From an uncultured Phocaeicola sp. (lineage in GTDB: Bacteria; Bacteroidota; Bacteroidia; Bacteroidales; Bacteroidaceae): 61,346 bases of DNA. A model generated the notes under the pieces. That model worked only from the letters and a program-made list of their open reading frames with translations. It had not been told where the DNA came from and ran no database searches. Of the stretch, positions 41,253 through 54,513 are shown in pieces. The stretch lies in the NCBI GenBank assembly GCA_958434805.1, contig CAUBDX010000016.1, positions 1 through 61,346 of the forward strand, written 5' to 3'. The position numbers and the translations under genes are program-made. Within the stretch, counting starts at the first letter, position 1; each line of letters begins with the position of its first letter.

Positions 41253-42404
41253 TCAGTCTTTGTTTAAGAATAGGTTGCAAAACTCATTCAGTTGCTGCTG
41301 CATGCGTTCTTGAGGAATGAGTATACGTTTGTATTCAGCAATCATCGTAGGACTCATGCTTCGGTTCATAGCGTACTCTACTACTACCCGGTCTGCTTCA
41401 GGGCATAGAATGATACCGATAGACGGATTTTCGTTGGAGCGTTTTACATCGCGGTCGAGTGCTTCCAGATAAAATTCTAACTGTCCAAGGTCGCGAGGAT
41501 GAAATTTTGTCTTCTTCAGCTCCACTGCTACCAATGCCTGCAACCCACGATGGAAGAACAGCAAGTCAGCCTTAAAAGTGGATGCGCCAATATTGAGGCA
41601 GTATTCCTGATCCATAAAGATGAAATCCTTACCAAGTTCAAGAATAAATAGCTTCATGTGTTCTACCAAGCTGTTTTTCAATTTTGATTCGCTATGCTTC
41701 TTCGGAAGATTCAGAAAATCAACAAACAACGTATCCTTGAACATTATCGGGGCATTCGGATAAGCATTGAGCAATCCTTTCGACATATTATTCTTGCTGC
41801 CCAATAAAGCCGTATATGTCTGATTTGAGATACAACGCTGAAGTTCTCGCTTCACTAAATGTTCTTTATTGGCATAAAGTATATAGAACATCCGCTCTTC
41901 ATTACTTTTGCATCGGCAAAGAATCTCTATGTGATTGGTTAATGTTGTCAACTCCAATATTTGGGGCATTCCCCCAAATGCAGAATGGACAAATTGTGCA
42001 GATCTTGGCTGCACAATTACGGCCGTCTCTTGTGTTGGCTGGTTTGCTTCTATTTGTGCAGTTCTTGGCTGCACAAATTCAGAGTTCAGATACTTTTCTA
42101 CAGTTATGCCGAATGTTTCCGATGAATATTCATCATAGAACATCACCATATTGTAAATGCTTCTCCGACTATATCCCTTAATGTCTGGACGCCGGGAACG
42201 GATATATTCGGATAACATCGTCACAACCTTGCTTCCCCATTCCTCGCTTTTCAATTTGGCTGATACATATCCACCAACATGCCACGCTGTGTATAACAGT
42301 TCGTTATTTACGGCTCTTGAAGCACGGCCTTTATGTTGGAGAATGATGTCTATAACTTCTCCAAACTGTTGTTCCATTGACATGATTATCTTATTGTTTT
42401 CCAT
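41253..42404 (-). CDS. DUF1016 / PDDEXK nuclease-domain protein within the hsd operon
   Basis: Protein of 383 aa of the YhcG type. The N-terminal DUF1016 part (about 10-105) includes YTAWHVGGYVS and IKGYSRRSIYNMVMFY. A variable linker (about 110-150) holds the repeat VQPRTAQ/VQPRSAQ. The C-terminal nuclease fold (about 235-370) has FKADLLFFHR, VAVELKKTKFHP, and GQLEFYLEAL, where Asp, Glu-x-Lys fit the PD-(D/E)xK core. It sits between hsdM and hsdS with 10- and 5-nt gaps, so it is made with them. A role as accessory nuclease or as structure-specific repair enzyme is possible; none is proven. Confidence 0.82.
   Translation of the reverse strand: MENNKIIMSMEQQFGEVIDIILQHKGRASRAVNNELLYTAWHVGGYVSAKLKSEEWGSKVVTMLSEYIRSRRPDIKGYSRRSIYNMVMFYDEYSSETFGITVEKYLNSEFVQPRTAQIEANQPTQETAVIVQPRSAQFVHSAFGGMPQILELTTLTNHIEILCRCKSNEERMFYILYANKEHLVKRELQRCISNQTYTALLGSKNNMSKGLLNAYPNAPIMFKDTLFVDFLNLPKKHSESKLKNSLVEHMKLFILELGKDFIFMDQEYCLNIGASTFKADLLFFHRGLQALVAVELKKTKFHPRDLGQLEFYLEALDRDVKRSNENPSIGIILCPEADRVVVEYAMNRSMSPTMIAEYKRILIPQERMQQQLNEFCNLFLNKD
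41992..42078. repeat. Pair of palindromic 27-bp repeats, 60 bp apart, inside the DUF1016 gene
   Basis: 41992-42018 is AATTGTGCA, nine bases, TGCACAATT with GGC overlap; 42052-42078 is ATTTGTGCA...TGCACAAAT. Between the arms both have TCTTGGC. They code (minus strand) for VQPRTAQ and VQPRSAQ in the linker, exactly 20 codons apart. Confidence 0.65.
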
Positions 42405-42414
42405 GCATTCAATC

Positions 42415-46537
<4,123 letters not shown>

Positions 46538-46758
46538 GTTCTTGATATTATATATTATCGGAAGTTTACTCACACATCTGCAATAGGTTGTGAATGTATC
46601 TAAAACTTCCAGACTCATTAAATTCTATTACAATCTTTCTTTTTATCGGTTATCAAATTTTGAGAAATGCCTTCCACAGAATTTCTTTTTCCTATCATCT
46701 CTTTCTATTAAAATCCGGATGAGCAACAAGATAAATGCACCACAGACAAGCAACAACA

Positions 46759-48954
46759 TCAATATGCCGCATCAAGCAGGTCAGGAATCAAACAGATATC
46801 CGTTTCAGAGACCCCCTGCAGTAATAACACTTCTCTATCGGCACGATAAAGTGAAAAAAATGAATCAGAAGAATCACACAAATCTTTTGCCTTTCGGTAG
46901 CAACGTACAGCTTCAACCCAATTCCCCTGAACCAAATACACATGCCCACAGTTCAGCCAATCGGTCGCTTGCATGTCTTCTGTTTTTTGCAATTTGTCAT
47001 AAAACCGCAGCGCATCCTCCGGCTTTCCAGTCATAAAATAACACCAGGCAATGGCACGCCAAGCCCCAACAGGAACTTCATTCAGATACTCCACTTTAAA
47101 GAAATAAGACAAAGCCTCTTTGTATTGACCGTTTTTAGCCATACACTGTCCGATTTGCGTCAACACATGCAGGTTTTCCGGCTGCATCTGCTCTACCATA
47201 CAGAAATAATCGGCTGCCGACTCATAATCTCCAACGCGCTTACAACACTGTGCCAAATGCTTTAACGTCCAGCTGTGATTAGGCTTTAATACATCGGCAT
47301 GCTTATATACACGGATTGCCTGATCGTATTTTTTCCCCTTTTGAAGAGAAAAACCTAATTTCTGCCACAGCTCGGCATCCCCTGCACCATCTGCCGCATC
47401 CACCATTTCACCATACAGATGGGCAGCCTCATCATAGTAACCTTTTGAAAACAGATAGTCTGCCAATTTCCTTTGGTATTTTTCCTTTAAGAATAAAGGA
47501 CGCAGCAACGGACAATTCCAGTAATCCTGATGTACAGCAAAGAGGTCACGCTGCTCATGCCTGAACATCCACAATTTAAAGAAGCGATATAAATCATAGA
47601 TATATTGCCGGCTGACAGCTTGCGCCAAACCTTCCTCCGTCGAGATAGCCTTCTGTCCGTTTAAAGTTTCCTTTAACATATCATCTTGTCCACCAAGCTG
47701 CATGGTCAACATCTTACGCTGTTCTTCCGGCACTGAATTCATAACCAGACAGACAGAAAATTTATCTGAGTTACAGAAAAACGGCATCTGGAGCAATACG
47801 CCTAAAAATGACTTATCGTCGATTTGCCCATCAGAAAAAGTAGAAGCTATTTCCGGAATCCACTTTTCAAACGGATAAAACCAATGTGAAGCCTGCCTGA
47901 AAAAAGGATAATGCTTCAACGGAGCAAACGTACCCATATAGGTATCTGCCCCCTCCATCTGCCATTCGCCCAATTCACGAATCTTTTCGCTGACTTTCTC
48001 CATTCCAGACTCCCACTCCGGATTCAAATCCTCTAAATCTTCCAAGTCTGAAACTTTAAAGTCGGTCTTATTCAGCTTAGGATTTTTCAACATTTCCGGA
48101 ATAATCTCCTCACGCATTTTCTTGTCAATTTTCTCAGTCTCACGCGACAACAGCAAAATAATGAGAATACTATGCAGCCTATCTACAATTTCATGATTTT
48201 CCTCAAACGCCTTCAATGCCGAAGTCAGCTCCGGATACATAACAATCCAATCGGCATAAAGAGGGAAAGTCAACACTATGCCAACCAATGCACGCTGCCT
48301 GATTACTGCCTCTTTCCGCGCCATACAGGCTTCCAGCAAGAACTGCAACTTACGTACGTCGAATACCTCCAGCAGATTTAACGTTACCGCACTCACCAGC
48401 ACGGCAATATCATTTTCCGGAACAAGCACAGAGCGCAACAAGTCTCCGGCTTCCGTGAACTCTTCATCCGTCCATCCGTCGGAAACCCAAGTCCGGTCAA
48501 ACAGTTCATCAAGAGCCTTTTCTCTGCGGAGAGCCAAGTCGTTCTGCAGCCTGCTCTGTTCTTCTTCATTTTTTACAGTCAAGGTCAGCATGCTCGCCTC
48601 TTCAGTTACCGACTCCAGCATCAAGCAAAGTTCCCCATACGTATGAGGCGGCACACGCCGGAAATTCTGATATTTATAAGATATATGTTTACTGCCTGTT
48701 TTGCAACTTTGAGAAAACGAAGCTTGAGAGGCTAACTCATAAGCCCGCCGGCACAAGCCACGATACAGTTCATTCCGCCCCGGGTCTTGCACCCCCCGAC
48801 TTGCATACTGCAACATATAGCCATAAGTGGTTTTCAGCCTTTCCACCTCCGACCCCATTTTCCAGTTTTCAGTCTTAGCAACCAAAACTTCCAGTTTATC
48901 CAAAGCCTCTTTTAGCCTTTTACTATCTAACAGTAGAATAATATCTTCGTACAT
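46759..48954 (-). CDS. Tetratricopeptide-repeat protein
   Basis: Protein of 731 aa from the ATG at 48954 (MYEDIILLLDSKR), chosen as the upstream frame crosses the promoter. No signal peptide or membrane helix, so cytoplasmic. The N-terminal 500 residues are helical with no recognised motif; the C-terminal 230 hold at least five TPRs (for example AIRVYKHADVLKPNHSW and AADYFCMVEQMQPENLHV), a protein-interaction scaffold. It diverges from mfd. It flanks the restriction island but seems to be core chromosome. The function is not known. Confidence 0.8.
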   Translation of the reverse strand: MYEDIILLLDSKRLKEALDKLEVLVAKTENWKMGSEVERLKTTYGYMLQYASRGVQDPGRNELYRGLCRRAYELASQASFSQSCKTGSKHISYKYQNFRRVPPHTYGELCLMLESVTEEASMLTLTVKNEEEQSRLQNDLALRREKALDELFDRTWVSDGWTDEEFTEAGDLLRSVLVPENDIAVLVSAVTLNLLEVFDVRKLQFLLEACMARKEAVIRQRALVGIVLTFPLYADWIVMYPELTSALKAFEENHEIVDRLHSILIILLLSRETEKIDKKMREEIIPEMLKNPKLNKTDFKVSDLEDLEDLNPEWESGMEKVSEKIRELGEWQMEGADTYMGTFAPLKHYPFFRQASHWFYPFEKWIPEIASTFSDGQIDDKSFLGVLLQMPFFCNSDKFSVCLVMNSVPEEQRKMLTMQLGGQDDMLKETLNGQKAISTEEGLAQAVSRQYIYDLYRFFKLWMFRHEQRDLFAVHQDYWNCPLLRPLFLKEKYQRKLADYLFSKGYYDEAAHLYGEMVDAADGAGDAELWQKLGFSLQKGKKYDQAIRVYKHADVLKPNHSWTLKHLAQCCKRVGDYESAADYFCMVEQMQPENLHVLTQIGQCMAKNGQYKEALSYFFKVEYLNEVPVGAWRAIAWCYFMTGKPEDALRFYDKLQKTEDMQATDWLNCGHVYLVQGNWVEAVRCYRKAKDLCDSSDSFFSLYRADREVLLLQGVSETDICLIPDLLDAAY

Positions 48955-48985
48955 TTTTATAAGGATTATGTCTGTGTGAAACATG

Positions 48986-49013
48986 CAAATGTAGTAATTA
49001 TTTTATAAATTTG
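48986..49013. promoter_or_regulatory. Divergent -7 boxes of the TPR gene (minus) and mfd (plus)
   Basis: Minus-strand TACATTTG at 48986-48993 serves the TPR gene; plus-strand TAAATTTG at 49006-49013 serves mfd, 19 nt before its ATG. The two promoters overlap, so they may compete. Confidence 0.5.
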
Positions 49014-49032
49014 CACCATTATCCAGATAACA

Positions 49033-52000
49033 ATGACAATAAAAGAGCTTCAACAAATCTATACCAAGCACCCGGCTCTTCCGGGACTGTCTTCACTCTT
49101 GGAAAACAACGAGATAAAGACTATTTATTTACAAGGCATGAATGCTTCATGCGCCTCCTTCTTTGCCTCAGCCTTTATAGAAAGTAAACCTTTCACTTCT
49201 GTTTTTTTGCTGAATGACAGCGAAGAGGCAGGATATTTCTATCATGACATCGTGCAGGCAAACGGTGACAAGCGTGTTTTGTTTTTCCCCTCTTCTTACC
49301 GCCGCGCCATCAAATACGGACAAAAAGATGCTGCCAATGAAATCTTACGTACTGAAGTGCTCAGCAAGCTGGAACAAAATGAGCCGGTAAGCATTGTCAC
49401 CTATCCGGAAGCGCTCGCCGAGAAGGTGGTTTCCCGACAAACCTTAAACCAGCAAACCTTAAACCTGGCAACAGGTAAGCAATATGAAACCGAAGCAATC
49501 ACGAAAAAGTTGACAGACTATGGCTTTGAACACGTTGACTACGTGTATGAACCCGGACAGTTTGCCATGCGCGGAAGCATACTCGATGTTTACTCGTTTG
49601 CCTCCGAATACCCGTACCGCATCGATTTCTTTGGAGATGAAATTGACAGTATACGTACGTTTGAAGTAGAGACTCAATTATCAAAAGAAAAGAAAAATTC
49701 CGTCAGCATTGTGCCGGAGTTAGGGCAATCCGCTGAAAATGAAATCAGCTTTCTAGATTTCATCCCCCAAAATGCCTTACTTTGGGTAAAGGATTTGTTG
49801 TGGATAAGGGAACGTATTCAAGCCATTCACGATGAAAGCCTCTCGCCACAAGCCTTAGTTGCCTATGAGGGCGAGCAGACCGAATTGATGAATCTGGAAA
49901 GGAAACTGATAGACGGGGCTGAATTTACGGTACGTGCTCTGGATTTTAAGCGCATTGACTTTGGACACAAAGCCGTAGGGACTCCACAGGCAACCTTGCA
50001 ATTCCAAACTTCCATCCAGCCGATTTTTCATAAGAATTTTGATCTGGTAGCCAGCACGCTGACCGATTACCTGCAACGCAATTACACCATCTACATTTGT
50101 TCAGACAGTGTAAAGCAAACCGACCGTCTGCGCGACATCTTTGCCGAGCGTAAAGACCAGATTTCCTTCAAGGCTGTAGATCACACGCTGCATGAAGGAT
50201 TTATTGACCACACCCTCAAGATGTGTCTCTTTACCGATCATCAGATTTTCGACCGCTTCCATAAATTCAACCTACGGAGCGACAAAGCACGCAGCGGAAA
50301 AGTGGCACTCTCTTTGAAGGAGCTCAACCAGTTTGAACCGGGCGACTACGTGGTTCACATCGATCACGGTATCGGGAAATTTGCAGGATTGGTGCGCATC
50401 CCCAACGGAAATACCACGCAAGAAGTAATCAAACTGATTTACCAGAACGACGATGTGGTTTTTGTTTCCATCCACTCCCTACATAAAATTTCCAAATACA
50501 AAGGGAAAGAAGGCGAACAGCCCCGTATAAGCAAATTGGGTACGGGAGCCTGGGAGAAGATGAAAGACCGTACCAAAGCTAAAATCAAGGATATTGCCCG
50601 CGATCTGATTAAGTTATACTCACAACGCAAGCAGGAAAAGGGATTCCAATACAGTGCCGACAGTTTTTTACAGCATGAGCTGGAAGCAAGCTTCCTTTAT
50701 GAAGATACCCCAGATCAGCTTAAAGCTACTCAAGACGTAAAGGCTGATATGGAGAGCGACCGCCCCATGGATCGTCTGGTTTGCGGTGATGTGGGATTCG
50801 GCAAGACGGAAGTGGCTATACGCGCTGCTTTCAAGGCTGTTGCAGACAATAAGCAGGTGGCTGTGCTCGTACCGACGACTGTATTGGCCTATCAGCATTT
50901 TCAGACATTCCGCAAACGACTGGAAGGAATGCCTTGCAAGGTGGACTATCTGAGCCGGGCACGCACCGCAAAAGACACCTCTCGCATACTGAAGGAGTTG
51001 GCCGACGGACAAATCAACATTCTAATCGGCACGCATAAAATCATCGGAAAAAGCGTAAAGTTCAAAGACCTGGGACTGCTCATCATCGATGAAGAGCAGA
51101 AGTTCGGCGTCAGTGTAAAAGAGAAGCTGCGTCAGATTAAAGTAAATGTAGATACACTGACCATGACTGCCACTCCCATACCGCGCACCCTTCAGTTTTC
51201 ACTCATGGGAGCTCGCGATTTATCGGTTATCCAGACTCCTCCTCCCAACCGCTACCCTATTCAAACGGAAGTACATACGTTTAATGAAGAGATTATCAGC
51301 GAAGCCATTAACTTTGAGATGAGCCGGAACGGACAGGTGTTCTTTGTAAATAACCGTATACAGAATCTGATGGAACTGAAAATGATGATTCAGCGGAACA
51401 TCCCCGACTGTCGTGTGTGCATCGGTCACGGACAAATGCAACCGGAAGAGCTGGAGAAAATCATATTCGACTTCGTGAACTATGATTATGATGTATTACT
51501 CGCCACTACCATTATTGAAAGCGGAATTGACATTCCGAATGCCAACACCATTATCATCAATCAGGCACAAAACTTCGGTTTGAGCGACTTACATCAGATG
51601 CGTGGACGTGTGGGCAGAAGCAACAAGAAAGCCTTTTGCTACCTGCTTGCTCCTCCCCTTACTTCACTGACTCCCGAAGCTAAACGACGCTTGCAGGCCA
51701 TTGAAAACTTCAGTGATTTGGGAAGCGGTATCCATATTGCCATGCAGGATCTGGACATCCGTGGAGCCGGAAACATGCTGGGAGCTGAACAAAGCGGATT
51801 TATTGCCGATTTAGGATATGAAACTTACCAGAAGATTTTGGCGGAAGCGGTAAAAGAACTGAAGAATGAAGAGTTTGCCGACCTTTATGCCGAGGAAATC
51901 AAAGCCGGCGAAGAGAAAATCAGCGGAGAAGAGTTTGTGGATGAATGTACGGTGGAAAGCGATCTGGAACTGCTCTTCCCCAATGAATATATTCCCAGCA

Positions 52001-52398
52001 GCAGTGAACGCATGTTGCTTTATCGCGAACTCGACAAACTGGAACTGGATAAAGAGGTAGACGACTTTAAAGCAAGGCTGACTGACCGGTTCGGAAAGAT
52101 TCCGCCGGAAACGGAAGAGCTTACCCGCATTGTTCCCTTGCGCCGCTTAGCTAAACGCATGGGAATAGAGAAGGTTATTTTAAAAGCAAACCGCATGACC
52201 TTGTATTTTGTAAGCAATCTGGAAAGCCCCTATTATCAAAGCAAGGCTTTCGGCAAGGTAATTGAATACATGGCAAAATATCCACGAAACTGCAACTTGC
52301 GTGAGCAAAACGGAAAACGCAGCATGGTCATGAAGGAAATACACGATGTAGCCTCAGCCGTCAGTGTATTACAGGAAATGGTCAGTTTAAATGCATAA
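49033..52398 (+). CDS. mfd: Transcription-repair coupling factor Mfd
   Basis: Protein of 1121 aa, near full length. N-terminal UvrB-homology region (about 1-330), RNA polymerase-interacting domain (about 440-510, around LNQFEPGDYVVHIDHGIG), RecG-like translocase with Walker A GDVGFGKTEVA, DEEQKFGV (DEEQ box) and TATPIPRTLQ, motif VI QMRGRVGRS, and a C-terminal TRCF domain (about 970-1080). It removes stalled RNA polymerase at lesions and recruits UvrA. Single gene. Confidence 0.95.
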   Translation: MTIKELQQIYTKHPALPGLSSLLENNEIKTIYLQGMNASCASFFASAFIESKPFTSVFLLNDSEEAGYFYHDIVQANGDKRVLFFPSSYRRAIKYGQKDAANEILRTEVLSKLEQNEPVSIVTYPEALAEKVVSRQTLNQQTLNLATGKQYETEAITKKLTDYGFEHVDYVYEPGQFAMRGSILDVYSFASEYPYRIDFFGDEIDSIRTFEVETQLSKEKKNSVSIVPELGQSAENEISFLDFIPQNALLWVKDLLWIRERIQAIHDESLSPQALVAYEGEQTELMNLERKLIDGAEFTVRALDFKRIDFGHKAVGTPQATLQFQTSIQPIFHKNFDLVASTLTDYLQRNYTIYICSDSVKQTDRLRDIFAERKDQISFKAVDHTLHEGFIDHTLKMCLFTDHQIFDRFHKFNLRSDKARSGKVALSLKELNQFEPGDYVVHIDHGIGKFAGLVRIPNGNTTQEVIKLIYQNDDVVFVSIHSLHKISKYKGKEGEQPRISKLGTGAWEKMKDRTKAKIKDIARDLIKLYSQRKQEKGFQYSADSFLQHELEASFLYEDTPDQLKATQDVKADMESDRPMDRLVCGDVGFGKTEVAIRAAFKAVADNKQVAVLVPTTVLAYQHFQTFRKRLEGMPCKVDYLSRARTAKDTSRILKELADGQINILIGTHKIIGKSVKFKDLGLLIIDEEQKFGVSVKEKLRQIKVNVDTLTMTATPIPRTLQFSLMGARDLSVIQTPPPNRYPIQTEVHTFNEEIISEAINFEMSRNGQVFFVNNRIQNLMELKMMIQRNIPDCRVCIGHGQMQPEELEKIIFDFVNYDYDVLLATTIIESGIDIPNANTIIINQAQNFGLSDLHQMRGRVGRSNKKAFCYLLAPPLTSLTPEAKRRLQAIENFSDLGSGIHIAMQDLDIRGAGNMLGAEQSGFIADLGYETYQKILAEAVKELKNEEFADLYAEEIKAGEEKISGEEFVDECTVESDLELLFPNEYIPSSSERMLLYRELDKLELDKEVDDFKARLTDRFGKIPPETEELTRIVPLRRLAKRMGIEKVILKANRMTLYFVSNLESPYYQSKAFGKVIEYMAKYPRNCNLREQNGKRSMVMKEIHDVASAVSVLQEMVSLNA

Positions 52399-52402
52399 AG
52401 AA

Positions 52403-52460
52403 AAAATCTGTTTTATAGGGTCACTGCTCATCGCAGAGCGGACTATATAAAACAGATTTT
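52403..52460. terminator. Bidirectional terminator between mfd and ung
   Basis: A perfect 15-bp AT-rich stem, AAAATCTGTTTTATA (52403-52417) with TATAAAACAGATTTT (52446-52460). An inner GC stem (CTGC/GCAG near 52424-52435) lies in the loop. Confidence 0.75.
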
Positions 52461-52475
52461 CATTTCATACGGGAA

Positions 52476-53138
52476 TTACCATAGAATAGGGGTCTCGCCA
52501 TGGGCTTCCAGATAGGCATTAGCCCGGCTGAAATGCTTGTTGCCGAAAAATCCGTGATAAGCTGACAAAGGGGAAGGATGGACAGAGGTCAACACCAAAT
52601 GGCGGTCACGGCTGATAAATGCTCCCTTCTTTTGCGCATAGGCGCCCCACAAAATAAAAACCAGATGCTCTCTGTTTTCAGCCAAGGCTCGGATAGCCGC
52701 ATCGGTAAACTCTTCCCAACCTCTGCGCTGATGCGAACCTGCCTGATGGGCACGGACCGTCAGCGTGGCATTGAGCATCAAGACGCCCTGTTCAGCCCAA
52801 CGGGTCAGATTTCCGGTTTCGGGTATCGGACTGCCTAAGTCACTCTGTATCTCCTTGAATATATTCTGCAAAGAAGGAGGGAAAGGGACTCCGTCGTTCA
52901 CCGAAAAACACAAGCCATGCGCCTGCCCCGGTCCGTGATACGGGTCTTGTCCGATAATCACCACCTTCACTTTGGGGTAAGGACAGAGGTTAAACGCATT
53001 GAAAATAAGTTTTCCCGGAGGATATACCGTTGTCGTCTGATACTCTTGACGGACAAAGTCGGTCAGACGGATAAAATAATCTTTTTCAAATTCGGGTGAA
53101 AGCACTTCTTTCCAGCTTTCTTCAATCGCTACATTCAT
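52476..53138 (-). CDS. ung: Uracil-DNA glycosylase, family 1
   Basis: Protein of 220 aa removing uracil from DNA. Seen: the water-activating motif [17 protein letters not shown] with catalytic Asp, the LNATLTV strand with the uracil-contact Asn, and the intercalation loop [10 protein letters not shown] with catalytic His. Complete and typical in length. It meets mfd tail to tail and lies 27 nt after the DUF4369 gene start side. Confidence 0.95.
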   Translation of the reverse strand: MNVAIEESWKEVLSPEFEKDYFIRLTDFVRQEYQTTTVYPPGKLIFNAFNLCPYPKVKVVIIGQDPYHGPGQAHGLCFSVNDGVPFPPSLQNIFKEIQSDLGSPIPETGNLTRWAEQGVLMLNATLTVRAHQAGSHQRRGWEEFTDAAIRALAENREHLVFILWGAYAQKKGAFISRDRHLVLTSVHPSPLSAYHGFFGNKHFSRANAYLEAHGETPILW

Positions 53139-53165
53139 CTTAAAACAAAAAACTTAACGCAACTA

Positions 53166-53864
53166 TCAGTTCATCGCCCGCATCTTTTCCATGTTACGGC
53201 GGGCAGACAAGACATATTCTTTTATCAGCGGATTGTTCCGGAACGATTCGGGAGCCTTATCAATGATTTCCTCCATCACCGGAGTCAGAAAGGGGAAAGG
53301 CATATTATTGGCTATCAGGATAAAGACACCTGAACCCAAAACATTATGATAGTTATTCTGAATGAAGTTTTTGACCAGTTCGTTCCGCTCATTAAACAAA
53401 TCTTCTCTTCGCCGGGCAATTCTATCTTGCTCATGAGCCGCATAAGTTCCATCCATAATCATACGGCTTTCTTCATATTCCACGTCAGCTGTCTGGTCAT
53501 CAAGGGAGTTTTGCCTCATGATAAATTCATTGAAGCAATCATTCAAGGGAGTTCCTTTTATCTGCGTGCGTGCATTATCTATCTGAATAGAAATATTTCC
53601 TTGCTCAAGCACAAAAGGCATAATGCGATTGTCATCCATATACAGCAAAGCTAAGGCTGCTGAATCCACATTGCCTTTCATCTTAAACGCTCCGTGAACC
53701 ACTTCAGCCGAATCAATAGCAACCAACTGATCACCTTCCTGTACCTTGACAAAAAGCATCTTGCCGTCCAGCATCGAAACAGAAGACATTCCTTCTATTT
53801 TATACTTCTTACTGCAAGATGAACAAAGAACTACAACAAACAGGAAAAAATAAAGTTTATACAT
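53166..53864 (-). CDS. DUF4369 family lipoprotein
   Basis: Protein of 232 aa with a signal peptide and lipobox (VLCSSC, Cys near residue 17). The N-terminal half (about 20-125) is the beta-rich DUF4369 domain often found fused to thioredoxin-like AhpC/ResA domains in Bacteroidales. Here the C-terminal half is helical (RIARRREDLFNERNELV) with no CxxC, so no redox activity is expected. Co-directional with ung and probably upstream of it in one transcript. Confidence 0.75.
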   Translation of the reverse strand: MYKLYFFLFVVVLCSSCSKKYKIEGMSSVSMLDGKMLFVKVQEGDQLVAIDSAEVVHGAFKMKGNVDSAALALLYMDDNRIMPFVLEQGNISIQIDNARTQIKGTPLNDCFNEFIMRQNSLDDQTADVEYEESRMIMDGTYAAHEQDRIARRREDLFNERNELVKNFIQNNYHNVLGSGVFILIANNMPFPFLTPVMEEIIDKAPESFRNNPLIKEYVLSARRNMEKMRAMN

Positions 53865-53910
53865 GCTGATAATCTCTTTTTGTTGAAATCATTTCGTTGA
53901 AATCACAGGG

Positions 53911-53918
53911 CAAAGGTA
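53911..53918 (-). promoter_or_regulatory. -7 box of the DUF4369 gene
   Basis: TACCTTTG on the minus strand, 46 nt before the ATG at 53864, fits TAnnTTTG. Confidence 0.5.
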
Positions 53919-54087
53919 TAATCTTTCAACAAGGCTGAAAAAAAAATTATCATAAATTAAACTATATAGAGGTTTATTACTGATTTACTTGCATTCTGAC
54001 TGCCTGAAATGCCTGTATCAACCCCTGAAACAGCAGTCTTATTGCCCACTACACACATAAGAGGCAGCTTACCTGAATCCTTCGTCC

Positions 54088-54175
54088 GGAAACACTCCGG
54101 CACTTCAAAGGAAACGCTTCGGCATTTAAACGGAAACGTTCCGGTGTTTGCACAGACATGCCAAAGCGTTTAAAA
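54088..54175. repeat. Four degenerate 22-bp tandem units (intergenic array 4)
   Basis: Units at 54088-54109, 54110-54131, 54132-54153 and 54154-54175. Units 1-3 start GGAAAC and share the form GGAAACRYTYCGGYRYTT. Unit 4 resembles the reverse complement of unit 2 (AAACGCTTyGGCAT), so a hairpin is possible. It lies in the 649-bp gap between the divergent DUF4369 and S46 peptidase genes; the rest of that gap has only the two promoters. Confidence 0.78.
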
Positions 54176-54396
54176 AGTTCAGCCAAGGCCGCGATTTATC
54201 TTGCCCATAAGATGCATCCAGTGTTATCTTTACAGTCCGGCGCCCGCCCTTTTCATGTATCGGTTTGACAGAAGTCTGCCCGTCGAATTGTCATTGAAAT
54301 AGCAAGTTTCAAGAATACACTTGACAAAGCTGCATATTTTTCATGTAATTAAGATGAAAGAACAGCAAAAAACGCTTATAATATGCTTTTTTTTCG

Positions 54397-54404
54397 TATT
54401 TTTG
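54397..54404 (+). promoter_or_regulatory. -7 box of the S46 peptidase pair
   Basis: TATTTTTG, 109 nt before the ATG at 54514, fits TAnnTTTG. The long leader may be regulatory, but no clear hairpin was seen. Confidence 0.5.
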
Positions 54405-54513
54405 CAGCTCTTAGTTGACGACATGATAAGTATCCTCTGCTGAAACCAAGCAATTTAATACGCCGTCAGCCTCGTCTCCTAAAAAAAAAATTATTAACTC
54501 AAAGTATATCAGA

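Noticed and set aside
46759..48954. TPR protein as a component of the restriction system
   Set aside because: It has its own promoter, divergent to mfd, lacks defence domains and lies outside the hsd operon with a separate 5' region.
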